A program made the translations under genes and the position numbers. From Akkermansiaceae bacterium (GTDB lineage: Bacteria > Verrucomicrobiota > Verrucomicrobiia > Verrucomicrobiales > Akkermansiaceae), in contig CAJIZY010000011.1 in NCBI GenBank assembly GCA_905181965.1, positions 56,672-120,671 on the forward strand: a stretch of DNA of 64,000 nucleotides, in the 5' to 3' direction. The notes below the pieces were generated by a model. It was not told the DNA's origin. It searched no databases and saw only the letters and a program-made list of their open reading frames with translations. Shown here piece by piece: positions 39,076 through 49,226 of this stretch; position 1 is the stretch's first letter, and each line of letters begins with the position of its first letter.

Positions 39076-41473
39076 CGAGCTTTTCGAGAAAGGCGCCAGA
39101 TGAGAAAGCGAGGAAGAGCGCAGCGTCGTCTTTCTTGTGGCGGTTAAGGGCGTAAATTTTTTTCATGGTGGGGACAGCTTGCTTAGCTTTTGAACCAAGG
39201 AGTTCGATCGCACGGCAGGCACGGAGTGCGATAGGCCAGCTTGAGTTTTCCAGTTCGTCGATAAGCACCTTCATGGCTTTTTCCGAGTAGCGACTTTCTG
39301 TGGCTAGCCAAGCGGCAGCTTCGATACTCGCTTCAGCGCTCCTTGTTTGCCCTAGGTAGCGGAAGGCATCATCTTTATGTTTGTGATTAGGAGAAGAGGC
39401 TTTGAGGGCGTTGACCACCCAAAAATTGATTGAGGGATCGTTTGACCCAAAAAATTTAAGGGCGGATTTACTTTCTCCCCCAACCGAATCAGCGACATTC
39501 CAGACTTGATCAAGCTTGAGCTTTCCGTTCCGAGCAAGATCTGCAATCGATTCTCTATTTTTCTCAACCAAGTCAGCCATGACTCCTTCAGGTAGGCATC
39601 CTACGTCTCGAGTTTTTTTGCGAATCCTTTTTAGGGCTCGTTGGGCTTTTTCGAGCGAGACCTGCTGAGTGGGGCTCAATTTTTCGAGGGCAAGGTTACG
39701 GGTGTTCTCGGGGTCGGCAAGGCAATCATAAAACTCAATAGGAGCCCGCTGTGGTGAGATGTAATGAATTTGTTCACTTGAAAGGCGCGTCCGAGTATTA
39801 AGTGAATAATTGGTAATTTCATTCCGGATTTCACCTAGATCTGAGAAGACGGAAGGCTGGTTCCAACCGAGAAATGGGTGATAGTTTCGAATGTATAGCC
39901 AGCGGTCGTTGCGAACCGAACGGGAGCAGTCAAAGACCTCGTCGACCCGGTCACGGGCACCATAGACCCATTCACGGTTGTTTTGTTGATTGAGAAAGTT
40001 GTGTCCCTGCATGTAGGCCGGCGCATCAATCCCGCAAAGCGCGAGTACAGTCGGTGCGAAGTCGACAAAAGATACCAACTTGTTATTTTTGCTACTGCGA
40101 TTTTCGGACCCGGGGATAAGATGTTGCCATTTTTTAGGAACTCTAACCATGAGGGGAACTCGCATTCCTGAGTCGGTGAGAAGTCGCTTGTGACGTGGCA
40201 TCCCCGAGCCGTGGTCGGAATAAAAGAAAACGATCGTGTCTTCGGTAAGGCCGTCTTTTTCGAGCTCAGCAAGAATCTTTCCAGTATTCTGGTCCATCAC
40301 GGTGACGCAGTCATGAAATCGCGCAAGTTCTCGTCGGATTAGCGAGGTGTTGGGATAGTAAGAGGGAACGCGAACTTTATCCGGTTTGTGAATTTCGTCA
40401 GGAGAAAGCTCCGCTTGGATTTCCTTTCTAAATACTGAGTAAGGCCAGACCATGGTGCGCGACTGGTGGGTGGTCATATCGTTAAAAATCGCAAAGAAAG
40501 GCTGGCCTTTTTTGCGCGTCCGCCAGTGGGCCTTCGAGCTTGATTCAACCCACGAATTTTTGGTGAGTCGCTCTGCATCTGCAGAGTTATAGTCAGTTTT
40601 GACATTATTAGTTGTGTGGTAACCAGCTTCACGGAGGTATTCCGGGAACCCTGTTACTCCGCGGGGGAGTGGGAAAGCAGACCGCATTTGTCCGGTTCCA
40701 GTCGTGGAAGGATACATCCCGGTGATGAGGCAGGAGCGTGAAGGAGAACAGACCGGGTAAGCTGCAAAGGCATGGGTAAAGAGAATGCTTTCCTTGGCGA
40801 AGGCATCAAGATTTGGAGTACGAGCATCGGGGTGGCCGTAGCAACCGAGAGCGGGGCTGAGATCTTCGGCGACGATCCAGAGGATGTTGGGTTGCTCAAG
40901 AGTTGACGTTTTAGGTTCAAGCTTGCGGGCCCGAATTTTCCGAAATTTCACAACGCCCCCTTTGCCGTGATGCTGAATTCCGAAGTAGCCTTTGAGTTGT
41001 TTTTCCTCACGAATGTCGGCGACGAGTTTTCCGTTAACGAAGGTCTCAATACGATTTCCTTGAGCGATCACGCGGAAATGATTCCACTTGCCTTCTTTAA
41101 GTATGCCCTTCTGCTTTGTAAGCCAGCCCCCAAGTCCAATTCCGTAAATTCCACCGGGAGCTTTTCGATCGATCTCAATTTGATAGCCTTTTGGTTTTCC
41201 TTTTACTCCTGAACAACGGAATGCGAGGCCGGAATTAAACCCTGGTTCCTCAGGGAGGAACACCTCTAGCTCAGCTTCGAAATCGCCCATTTCGATCTTG
41301 GAGGTGACCCAGACATTGGTCTTTGCGAGAAGGTGGAGTTCACCATTAATGGCTTCGAATTGCTCGACTTCGGCGCGCGGCGTCCAATCTTTAGTCGATT
41401 TTCCATCAAATAGCTCAATCCAATTGGCATGGAGTGGCAAAATGGCGAATGCAGTGACTAGGAATAATCGCAT
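39035..41473 (-). CDS. DUF1080-sulfatase-HEAT fusion protein
   Basis: An 812-residue secreted protein with three parts. After a signal peptide, residues 17-190 are a DUF1080/3-keto-disaccharide-hydrolase-like lectin-fold domain (LFDGKSTKDW, GGIYGIGLGGWL, FGIQHHGKGG). Residues 195-620 are a type I sulfatase with NILWIVAEDLSPALGCYG, the formylglycine motif CSPSRS (C242) and FYSDHGSGMPRHK. Residues 650-790 are helical HEAT-like repeats (WPIALRACRAIELLGSKAKQ). This is the only sulfatase of six in the window with an intact frame. It is divergent from another DUF1080 gene. The lectin-like domain may target it to a glycan. Confidence 0.9.
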   Translation of the reverse strand: MRLFLVTAFAILPLHANWIELFDGKSTKDWTPRAEVEQFEAINGELHLLAKTNVWVTSKIEMGDFEAELEVFLPEEPGFNSGLAFRCSGVKGKPKGYQIEIDRKAPGGIYGIGLGGWLTKQKGILKEGKWNHFRVIAQGNRIETFVNGKLVADIREEKQLKGYFGIQHHGKGGVVKFRKIRARKLEPKTSTLEQPNILWIVAEDLSPALGCYGHPDARTPNLDAFAKESILFTHAFAAYPVCSPSRSCLITGMYPSTTGTGQMRSAFPLPRGVTGFPEYLREAGYHTTNNVKTDYNSADAERLTKNSWVESSSKAHWRTRKKGQPFFAIFNDMTTHQSRTMVWPYSVFRKEIQAELSPDEIHKPDKVRVPSYYPNTSLIRRELARFHDCVTVMDQNTGKILAELEKDGLTEDTIVFFYSDHGSGMPRHKRLLTDSGMRVPLMVRVPKKWQHLIPGSENRSSKNNKLVSFVDFAPTVLALCGIDAPAYMQGHNFLNQQNNREWVYGARDRVDEVFDCSRSVRNDRWLYIRNYHPFLGWNQPSVFSDLGEIRNEITNYSLNTRTRLSSEQIHYISPQRAPIEFYDCLADPENTRNLALEKLSPTQQVSLEKAQRALKRIRKKTRDVGCLPEGVMADLVEKNRESIADLARNGKLKLDQVWNVADSVGGESKSALKFFGSNDPSINFWVVNALKASSPNHKHKDDAFRYLGQTRSAEASIEAAAWLATESRYSEKAMKVLIDELENSSWPIALRACRAIELLGSKAKQAVPTMKKIYALNRHKKDDAALFLAFSSGAFLEKLDEKTEAWDFTPKR

Positions 41474-41618
41474 CCCGGGATCTCACCTGATTTTGCCCGC
41501 GAGTTCCATCGATAAAAAACTACTTTTTCTTTTTCAAAGAGTGGACTTGAAAGCAGGCGCCAAATCGGGTGTAGTTAAAGATGATCAATTTGATCATCCG
41601 TATCTAAATCTACTCTCT

Positions 41619-42392
41619 ATGAAATATCATTTTCTGATTTTGACTCCTTTGTTGGCTAATCTGTCGACTCTCCACGCCCAAGTCTCTATTTCCGACGCTG
41701 GGCGTTGGAACAAGGAACAGGTCAAGAATGAACGCCCGGCAGTCGTGACACCTCCAGGTCATACTACCGATGCCAAACCTGGCGCAGTCCCATCCGATGC
41801 TATTGTCTTTTTTGATGGGCGTGACCTTTCGAAATGGAAGGGCCGTGCAAAAGATGGAAATGATGGTGCAAATTGGCAGGTGAAGGATGGTTTTATGGAG
41901 GTGGTGCGAGGAACTGGATCGATTCAAACTCGTAATCAGGTCGAGGGAGATTGCCAGTGGCATATTGAGTGGTGCACGCCGGCCGAAGTGAAGGGGAATA
42001 GTCAGGGGCGCGGCAACAGTGGCGTCTTCATTGGAGGATATCCCGAAGTACAGGTGCTTGATTCATTTGGAAATGATACCTATCCCGATGGCCAAGCTTC
42101 CTCGCTTTATCAAAAGAGTGTCACTTTGGTGAACGCGAGTCGCGGGCCGGGTAAATGGCAAACTTACGATGTTATTTGCATTCGGGAGAAGAAAAGCGCC
42201 GACGGCAAAGTGATTCAACCGGGATCGATTACTGTGTTACACAATGGTATCGTGACGCAATTCGCAGTCCAAGAAGGAGGGAAGGCGAAGTCCGGCGGAC
42301 TCTCGCTTCAGGATCATGGTAATCCGGTTCGCTTTCGTAATATCTGGGCACGAAAGTTGGTTGTGCCGAGAACTAAGCCTTCCGGAAACTAA
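41619..42392 (+). CDS. secreted DUF1080 (3-keto-disaccharide hydrolase-like) protein
   Basis: A 257-residue protein from ATG 41619 with a signal peptide (LILTPLLANLSTLHA). The DUF1080 domain starts at IVFFDGRDLSKWKG and includes GNSGVFIGGYPEVQVLDSFG and PVRFRNIWARKL, all family landmarks. DUF1080 domains have a concanavalin-like fold and some hydrolyse 3-keto-glycosides. The long open frame upstream of 41619 is the antisense of the sulfatase fusion and is not coding. Intact. Confidence 0.88.
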   Translation: MKYHFLILTPLLANLSTLHAQVSISDAGRWNKEQVKNERPAVVTPPGHTTDAKPGAVPSDAIVFFDGRDLSKWKGRAKDGNDGANWQVKDGFMEVVRGTGSIQTRNQVEGDCQWHIEWCTPAEVKGNSQGRGNSGVFIGGYPEVQVLDSFGNDTYPDGQASSLYQKSVTLVNASRGPGKWQTYDVICIREKKSADGKVIQPGSITVLHNGIVTQFAVQEGGKAKSGGLSLQDHGNPVRFRNIWARKLVVPRTKPSGN

Positions 42393-42439
42393 GGCTCAAA
42401 GATTGTCTGATTTTTGGGCATCGTTTTGTTCTGGTGACG

Positions 42440-42631
42440 ATGATCTTTAACAAGAAATCCAAGAGACGGTTACGAATAGATGAACGGCTGCATAATTTTG
42501 TATCGAGAGTAGATGGGCATGTTTGGGCGGAGATTACCGAGAGACTCAGTGCATTGCGAGCTAGGGAGTTGGGTTTACCGAAGTTCACGACTACTGCGAA
42601 CAATTTTGGATTTTCATTTGGATCTTGCTAA
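42440..42631 (+). CDS. short hypothetical ORF
   Basis: A 63-residue frame from ATG 42440, rich in Lys, Arg and Leu (KSKRRLRIDERLHNFVSRV). It overlaps the end of the TAXI gene by about 40 bases on the opposite strand. The composition is compatible with a small basic protein, but there is no motif and the ribosome-binding site is weak. Confidence 0.3.
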   Translation: MIFNKKSKRRLRIDERLHNFVSRVDGHVWAEITERLSALRARELGLPKFTTTANNFGFSFGSC

Positions 42632-43928
42632 TCAAGTTTGCGCACTGAAGGAGGAAAATTGAGAATGACTGGTCGTTCCGGAGTTCTTCGTGAGTGAAGC
42701 GAGTGAGAGCTTCCAACTTTATCTCGGTGACGCGATCTAGATAGCTTTTGAGCATATCAATATCAGTGGTTTGCATTTGGGCACGCTCCACCTCAAGAGT
42801 CTTATTGAGGAAAGTGTCTAGCTTGTCTTTCTGCTTCTGGATTATTTTCACTTGTTGTTCTTCCTGCTTCTTTTTTCTGCGGGTCCAGAGGAGATAGAGC
42901 CCAGCGGCTATGGCTACTGATAGTTCTTTGAATGCTGCCAATGTTTCTATAGTTTCAGTAACTTGACTGACATGATCAGGTGGATTGAAAAATGTTCGTG
43001 ATTCGAGATTGAGAGTTAGAGGTGACTTTTTAAGGGCGTCTTCCTTGGAAATCATGGTTGGAAACTTGAGTGCTACGCCCCCGTTGTAAATCGCTGCAAG
43101 AATCTCTTCGATGAGGAGTTCGTTCTCGTCCTCCTGTGCGACCAGCAAAGCGGTCGCGGCTACTGATGGAATATTTTTGGGAGGAATGGAAGGTCCCTCG
43201 CGGTAAAGTCCACGAGGAATTTCGCTAAGATGGAAAACAGGATCCTTGGTCACGATAGCTTTCGAACTTTCAACTGAGAGTAACTGGAAGTGGCCGCTCG
43301 CAAGCATTCTTTGAAGATCGCGATTCATAAAGCCAGTGGTGACGATTGCAGCTTCGATTTTTTCGTGTTTTAGGAGATCTTTAAAATAGACATCACTGGT
43401 GGTAATGATGTCTTTTGCGATGCCATAATGTTTCAAGATTCTCAGCGCGCTGGATTGCATTCCGGACCCTTCAGGGCCGATGATAACTCGATGAGATTTG
43501 AGATCATCAATAGATTGAATAGAGGAATGATTACGGGCTACGATATGTAAGACCTCGGGGTAAAGGGGGGCAATTACCGAAAAATTATCAATCTTTCGAG
43601 AGCCGCTTTGTATGATGGCAAGATCTACTTTGCCCTCGCTCAAGAGCTTGGCATTCTCCCCTGAACCTTCCGTCTCGACGATGATAACGTCACAGCTCGT
43701 GTTTTTCTCAAGTGACTGCTCAAGTGCTTTTCCAAATTCGTGATAGAGCCCTCCCTCGTTCGCTGTGGCAATCCGTATAGTTTTAGGGAGAGTTTCTCTC
43801 GTCGAGAACCAAACAATGATCGAAATTAAAATGATCACGACTGGAATAAGAGCAAACCAGCGGCGCCCAATTTTTAGGTAGTCTGTTGGCATTAAGGCAA
43901 AGACTATGCCAAAGAGGGCACGTATCAA
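42591..43928 (-). CDS. TAXI family TRAP-type solute-binding protein, membrane-anchored
   Basis: A 445-residue protein. An N-terminal hydrophobic anchor (about 25-45) precedes a TAXI-type binding domain (TIRIATANEGGLYHEFGKAL, KVDLAIIQSG, VIIGPEGSGMQSSALRIL, YREGPSIPPKNIPSVAATAL). Unusually, a second hydrophobic segment (about 340-355) and a charged coiled coil (KKKQEEQQVKIIQKQKDK) follow. TAXI proteins normally deliver substrates such as glutamate or other acids to TRAP permeases; no permease is encoded nearby, so a sensing role is possible. Divergent from the DUF5916 gene. Confidence 0.83.
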   Translation of the reverse strand: MIRALFGIVFALMPTDYLKIGRRWFALIPVVIILISIIVWFSTRETLPKTIRIATANEGGLYHEFGKALEQSLEKNTSCDVIIVETEGSGENAKLLSEGKVDLAIIQSGSRKIDNFSVIAPLYPEVLHIVARNHSSIQSIDDLKSHRVIIGPEGSGMQSSALRILKHYGIAKDIITTSDVYFKDLLKHEKIEAAIVTTGFMNRDLQRMLASGHFQLLSVESSKAIVTKDPVFHLSEIPRGLYREGPSIPPKNIPSVAATALLVAQEDENELLIEEILAAIYNGGVALKFPTMISKEDALKKSPLTLNLESRTFFNPPDHVSQVTETIETLAAFKELSVAIAAGLYLLWTRRKKKQEEQQVKIIQKQKDKLDTFLNKTLEVERAQMQTTDIDMLKSYLDRVTEIKLEALTRFTHEELRNDQSFSIFLLQCANLISKIQMKIQNCSQ

Positions 43929-44075
43929 AACAACGATTTATTACTTTCTATGGGAGCGCCATCTCAAGCCGGTATTGTTAGGAAAACAATTAATTTGGTT
44001 TCTTTTGTGGACAGGTGTTGGGCGAGTTGGAGTGATAGGCTGATATTTTTGACGAATATGTTCGTAAGATTGCGG

Positions 44076-46218
44076 ATGAAACGGGGAGTCGTTGTGGTCT
44101 TTGTGGTGCTGATGAGCTGTTTGAAGACTGCTCAGGCCGGTGACCGGCAACTTTCGGTGGTTGTTCAGCAAATTAAGGATAAGCCGGTAATTGATGGAGT
44201 TTTGAATGAGAAGGAATGGATGCGGGCGAAGGTGATTAGAAATTTTGGGCAGGTGGAGCCCCGCGAAGGGAAAGAAGCATCGGAGCGGACGGAAGTTTTG
44301 CTGATGCGCACGAATGAAGCTTTATATCTGGGAGTAAGGTGTTTTGACCAAACTCCAACGAAGGTTTTAGCTAGGGACCGGAGGAGGGACTCCACGGGTT
44401 CGGGTGACGATCGACTCAGAATCGTTATCGATCCGTTTGCGCGCGGAACTGAGGGATATTTTTTTGGGATTGCAGCGGGGGGATCGAGAGGGGATGGAAT
44501 TGTGCGCGCAGGAAATCGTCCGGAAATGGAGTGGGATTGTATTTGGGATGTCAGGACGCGTGTCACTGCCGAAGGCTGGGTGGCAGAGGTAATGTCCGTT
44601 CCGAAGCATTGCCTTCGAGCCGAATCAGGAAAGCTGGGGATTTAATGTTGAGCGCGTGATCAGGCGGAAGGAAGAGAAGTTACGGTGGGCATCACCAACG
44701 CGGAAAAAATTACTTTATGCATTAGAGGGAGCCGGGCGGATCACTGGGATGCGGAATTTAAAGACTGGGCTGGGACTGGATGTGCGACCTTCACTGGTAT
44801 CGCGTTGGCGGGAAGAAAGGGATGGTGCGAATACCTTTGAAATTGAACCGTCGATTGATGCATTTTTTAGGGTTACACCATCATTGACTACGACCCTGAG
44901 TTGGCAGACAGATTTTGCAGATACGGAGGTGGATAAACGGGTGGTGAACACCACAAGATTTCCTCTTTTCTTCCCTGAAAAGCGGGCCTTTTTCTTAGAG
45001 GACGCCCGCTATTTTCGCTTTGGTGGAATCCGGAGAAGCCCGCTTCCATTCCATTCGCGCACAATCGGACTGTCGGGGAATGGGGAGCGGGTGCCAATTG
45101 AGATGGGTGGAAAGTTAACAGGGAAAGTGGGGAATTGGAACCTAGGTTTACTTGGAGTGGGATTAGAAGGGAAGGGGGTGTTGGAAGCTGATGACGTATT
45201 TGCGGGCCGGGTGACCTACGATTTGTTTGAGGAGTCCCAAGTGGGAGTGATTGTGACGGATGGTGATCCTCGCGGTAATGGTTCGGCACGCACTTATGGC
45301 TTAGATTTTCAGCTGAAGGATAGTAGTTATCGAGGGAGAGGGGAAAAAACGGGTGAGTTGATTGGCTGGTTGATGCAGACGGACAGTGATGGTGTAGATG
45401 ATTACGGGTGGGGTTTGACTGCGATCTATCCGAATAACCCTCTTTACATGCGGGTTGGACTACAGCGAGTGGGTAAAGATTTGGATCCTGCCATGGGATT
45501 TGTGAGGAGACCGGGAATCTACGAATTTGCTTCGTTCTTCTCGTATGAATTTGAGTCGGGTGGGAGGAATTGGAACGAGATTGATTTTGATTTTTCGGCG
45601 GGCTTTGATACCGATTTGGAAGGACAGGTTTTATCGGAGGATTTTGAATTTGACGTGACTTTTGAGAGGAAGGGTGGAGGTGAATACAATCTGGGTATTG
45701 AGCACGAACGCGAGCGCTTCTTGGAAGATTTTGAGATCTTGGATGGAGTGATTATTCCCGTGGGCGATTATCGTCAAACGCAAGTAGTTGGTGGTTTCAG
45801 CACGCCTTCGTCCTGGAGGTGGGGGTCCAGATTAAAACTGAGCGCAGGGGAATATCTGGGAGGGCAGAGGCAGGGAATTGATGTGGAGATGTTTTGGAAA
45901 CCGAGCTCTCAATGGGCCACGCGCGTCTCGGTGAATAACGACTGGAATCAACTGCCTGGAGGGGACTTTGAAACCTTCGTGGTGAATGGTGCGCTGCAGT
46001 GGACACCGACCACGGAACTACTTTTGACGACCGATTTACAATATGACAATTTATCGGAGAGAGTCGGAATCAATGGGCGCGTGAGATGGACGGTGAAACC
46101 AGGGAGTAATGTCTACTTTGTGGTGAACCAAAGCCTGACTAAAGTGGGGCCGGAGCGGCGTTATGAAAGCTCGGGCAGAGAGGCGGTGGCCAAAGTGGGT
46201 TGGACTTGGAGGTTCTAG
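44076..46218 (+). pseudogene. CBM9-like/DUF5916 outer-membrane protein, frameshifted
   Basis: The first part (from ATG 44076) has a signal peptide and a CBM9-like domain: KDKPVIDGVLNEKEWMRAKV, EVLLMRTNEALYLGVRCFD and IVIDPFARGTEGYFFGIAAG. The second part is a DUF5916 barrel with GFNVERVIRRKEEKLRW, FPEKRAFFLEDARYF and a C-terminal aromatic (GWTWRF) typical of outer-membrane insertion. The frames join if one base is removed near 44594, giving IPFRSIAFEPN-like text between them. The total of about 713 residues is usual for the family. The role may be in uptake or outer-membrane remodelling; unknown. Confidence 0.82.
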
Positions 46219-46327
46219 TTTTTGCGCTTTTTACGATTGCTGAACCTAAATTTATCAGGGCACTCTCAGTAATGTGTGGATTGTATTTATCTTCCGGGCG
46301 GGGACTAGTCACCTTCAGGAGATGATT

Positions 46328-47731
46328 TTACATTGGAGCAATTCTCCGACTGCCGACATCAGTGGTTTTCATCACATGGTCATTGAAGCTTTCTAAAATA
46401 AGTCGGCTTTTGATTTGGGCAGAGACCGGATCGTCCCAGAGGTTTTCGAATTCATTGGGATCGGTTTCGAGATCAAAAAGCTCGCCCAGACCATTACGAT
46501 GATAGACGACCAGCTTGTATCTTTTGGTCCGATACATCGTAGCGAATGACGCGTTGCCATTACAGAATTCTTTCGCGAGGGCATCGAAGTATTCGGAACG
46601 AATGCTATCGCGATGGTAGTCGGCCGGAGCATCTCCACATAAGATAGGCCGGAGGCTCGTGCCTTGAAAATACTCAGGAAGTTTGATGCCGGCAAAATCT
46701 AGAATGGTCGCGCTCATATCTAGAAGTTCGACAAGTGCATCGCTTTTTAGGTTGGCTTCGATCGAGTCCGGGCAGTTGAAAATGAGAGGCACGCGGACTA
46801 AGCCATCGTAGAATCGGCATCCTTTGAGTAAAAGACCATGATCGCCGAGTGATTCTCCGTGGTCACTGGTGAATATAATGATGGTGTTTTCGCGTTGGCC
46901 CGTTTCGTCGAGGCGTTGAATGATACGTGCTAATTGATCGTCGATGAGGTTAATCATCGCGTAGTAAAGTGCCTGGATTTTCTTCGCGTCTCGCTCTTTC
47001 GGAGTCAGTGCTTCAGTTTGAAAATCGACGGGTTTGAGCTTGGCCTGTGCCGCAAGATCGGAATCGCGAAAATAGGGTCCGGGCATGGTCTCGGGATCGA
47101 ACTTGTCGGCGTATTCTTTTGGTGGAATGAAGGGCGGGTGTGGGTCGTAGGGATTGATGTTGAGCATCCACGGCTTATCGATGTCTTGAGTTTCATCGAG
47201 AAATTCTAAGGCGCGCTCGGTGGCCCAAGTGGTCTGGTGAAATTCGGCGGAAACACGATCTTCACTCTCACGCATAGCATCGAGATCCCCTCCCTTTTCT
47301 TTGACCCAATCGGCATAGTCATGCCCTTCTTTCCAATCATCGCGGGGAGCGTGGCTGAATTTCCAGAAGGTGAAACCATCATCGAGTCTTGGCTCGGTGC
47401 GTTTGCCCGAGCTTTGTAGATGAAACTTTCCGATGAGGCCACAATGGTAGCCGGCTTCGGCGACCAGCTTGCTAATGAGCGGAGGGTGGCCTTTGAATGA
47501 CTCGTTGCCATTGCGCGTGTTGTGCGCGCGAGTGGCGTAGAGGCCTGTCATGAAACTGGTTCGGCTAGGGGTGCAAATGGGGCTTTGACAGTAGGTGTGA
47601 GTGAAAGCGGTGCCCCCTTCGACAAGGGCGTCAATGGTCGGAGTTTGTGCATGGGGGTTGCCCAGTGCCCCGATGGTGTCAAAGCGCTGTTGATCAGTAC
47701 CTTACCAGAGGATGTTTGGTTTTTGAGTCAT
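46328..47731 (-). pseudogene. sulfatase without signal peptide, in-frame stop at codon 10
   Basis: A type I sulfatase of 467 residues starting at ATG 47731, 6 bases after the TctA stop. It begins directly with MTQKPNILW, without a signal peptide, so it would be cytoplasmic. Codon 10 is TAA (47704-47702); the family expects a hydrophobic residue there (NILWLGTDQQR), and TTA would restore it. The catalytic motif SPICTPSRTSF lies before the next ATG (47551), so restarting there gives a dead enzyme. Downstream landmarks GLIGKFHLQ, NINPYDPHPPF and FTSDHGESLGDHG are normal. The gene closes the tct operon. Confidence 0.87.
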
Positions 47732-47737
47732 TATAGA

Positions 47738-49219
47738 TTAGGCTGAGGAATTTGAATTTTTGGTGGGTGAAATGGTATTTCGCTGGCGGAGGGACCAGAA
47801 TAAAAGAAGGGTAGCAATGATCAAAAAGGCAAGCGAGTTTGGCCGGGTCAAAAGTGGAAGCCAGCTTCCACCGGAGCTCATGAGGCCCGTGGCCATCGAT
47901 TCTTCGCCAAGAGGAGCAATTACGAATCCAATTACGAGAGGTGCGAGCGGGATACGCCAGCGTTCGAGTAGAAGACCAGCGATGCCGAATGAGATCATCA
48001 CCCAAACATCGAAGTAACGGTTTGCTAGGGCGAACGAGCCAAGGACACAAAACGCGGCGACGATGGGAATCAAGGTGTGATGCTGGATACGGGCTAATTT
48101 GGCGACCCAACGGGCGCTGAGGAGCATCAAAAAAAGCATCGCAAAATTTGCCCAAAGGTAGGACGAAATGATGGTGCCTACGATCTTTGGGTCGTTTGTA
48201 AAGAGCATTGGCCCAGGTTGTAAGCCATGGATCACAAAGGCTCCTAGCAAGATGGCATCAATGACACTACCTGGAATTCCGAGCGCGACTAGTGGGACTA
48301 GCGCGCCTCCAACGGTGGCGTTGTTAGCGGACTCGGACGCAATGATACCATCATCGCATCCAGTACCGAATTTTTCCGGATGTTTAGAGGTGGCGCGGGA
48401 AGTCGAATAGGCAATTAAAGAGCCGATGTTAGCACCAATACCGGGGAGGATACCGATTCCAGTTCCGATGGCGCTCGAGCGCAGGAGGTTGAGCCAATGT
48501 GATTTCCATTCTCTTAGCTTTAGAGTGATGGGTCCATTAATCTTGGTGCTGATGACTTGATTGGTTTTACTAGATGACGGTAAAAAGACGCGACTGAGAG
48601 CAAAGAGCCCGATAAGGACGGGTAGAAGTTTTAGACCATCATCCATTGCGCTAAAGCCGAAGGTGAGTCGTAGTTCCCCGGTTCCGGGTGCTGTCCCCGG
48701 AAGGGCGCAGAGGATTCCCAAGAAGCATGAGAGAAGTCCTTTTGAAAGCGAGTTTCCGCTTACGCCAACCACTAGGACTAGGGACATCACGACGAGTGCG
48801 AAGAATTCCCACGGGCCAAGAAGGGTTGAGAATTCTGCGATTGGTTTGGCGACCAAAGCAAGAACCGCCCAAGAAATGAGGCCGCCGATAAAAGACGCTC
48901 CGATGCCGAGACCAAGTGCTCGGCTGGCTCGACCCGAACTGGCCATGGGGTAGCCGTCGAGGGTAGTAATAATCGAAGCTGGTGTACCTGGCATTTTCAG
49001 TAGCGTTGCGGTGATCAAGCCTCCGCTTACTGACCCAACATACATCGCGACGAGCAAGGCGAGTGCGCTTTGACCATCCATGCTAAAAGTCAGCGGCAAG
49101 GTGAGCGAGATCAGCATAGCTCCGGTAAGGCCAGGGATCGAGCCCACGGTGATTCCAAGAGCAGTGCCCAACATGACAAGCATGATGAGTGATGGTTGTG
49201 AAAGGACTTCGAAAATCAT
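47738..49219 (-). CDS. tctA: tripartite tricarboxylate transporter large permease TctA
   Basis: A 493-residue membrane protein of about twelve segments. The family blocks are GITVGSIPGLTGAMLISLTL near the N-terminus, PGTPASIITTLDGYPMA, and the second inverted block GIGILPGIGANIGSLIAY. TctA is the transport channel of a secondary, binding-protein-dependent carrier for carboxylates such as citrate or similar acids, powered by an ion gradient. It starts 7 bases after the TctC-TctB gene ends and is followed at once by a sulfatase. Intact. Confidence 0.93.
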   Translation of the reverse strand: MIFEVLSQPSLIMLVMLGTALGITVGSIPGLTGAMLISLTLPLTFSMDGQSALALLVAMYVGSVSGGLITATLLKMPGTPASIITTLDGYPMASSGRASRALGLGIGASFIGGLISWAVLALVAKPIAEFSTLLGPWEFFALVVMSLVLVVGVSGNSLSKGLLSCFLGILCALPGTAPGTGELRLTFGFSAMDDGLKLLPVLIGLFALSRVFLPSSSKTNQVISTKINGPITLKLREWKSHWLNLLRSSAIGTGIGILPGIGANIGSLIAYSTSRATSKHPEKFGTGCDDGIIASESANNATVGGALVPLVALGIPGSVIDAILLGAFVIHGLQPGPMLFTNDPKIVGTIISSYLWANFAMLFLMLLSARWVAKLARIQHHTLIPIVAAFCVLGSFALANRYFDVWVMISFGIAGLLLERWRIPLAPLVIGFVIAPLGEESMATGLMSSGGSWLPLLTRPNSLAFLIIATLLLFWSLRQRNTISPTKNSNSSA

Positions 49220-49226
49220 CGCTTGA

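Noticed and set aside
41298..41618. N-terminal extension of the DUF1080 protein
   Set aside because: It is antisense to the sulfatase fusion and lies before a clean signal peptide at 41619.
47694..48155. 153-codon frame on the - strand
   Set aside because: Overlaps tctA and the start of the sulfatase in another frame; no domain.
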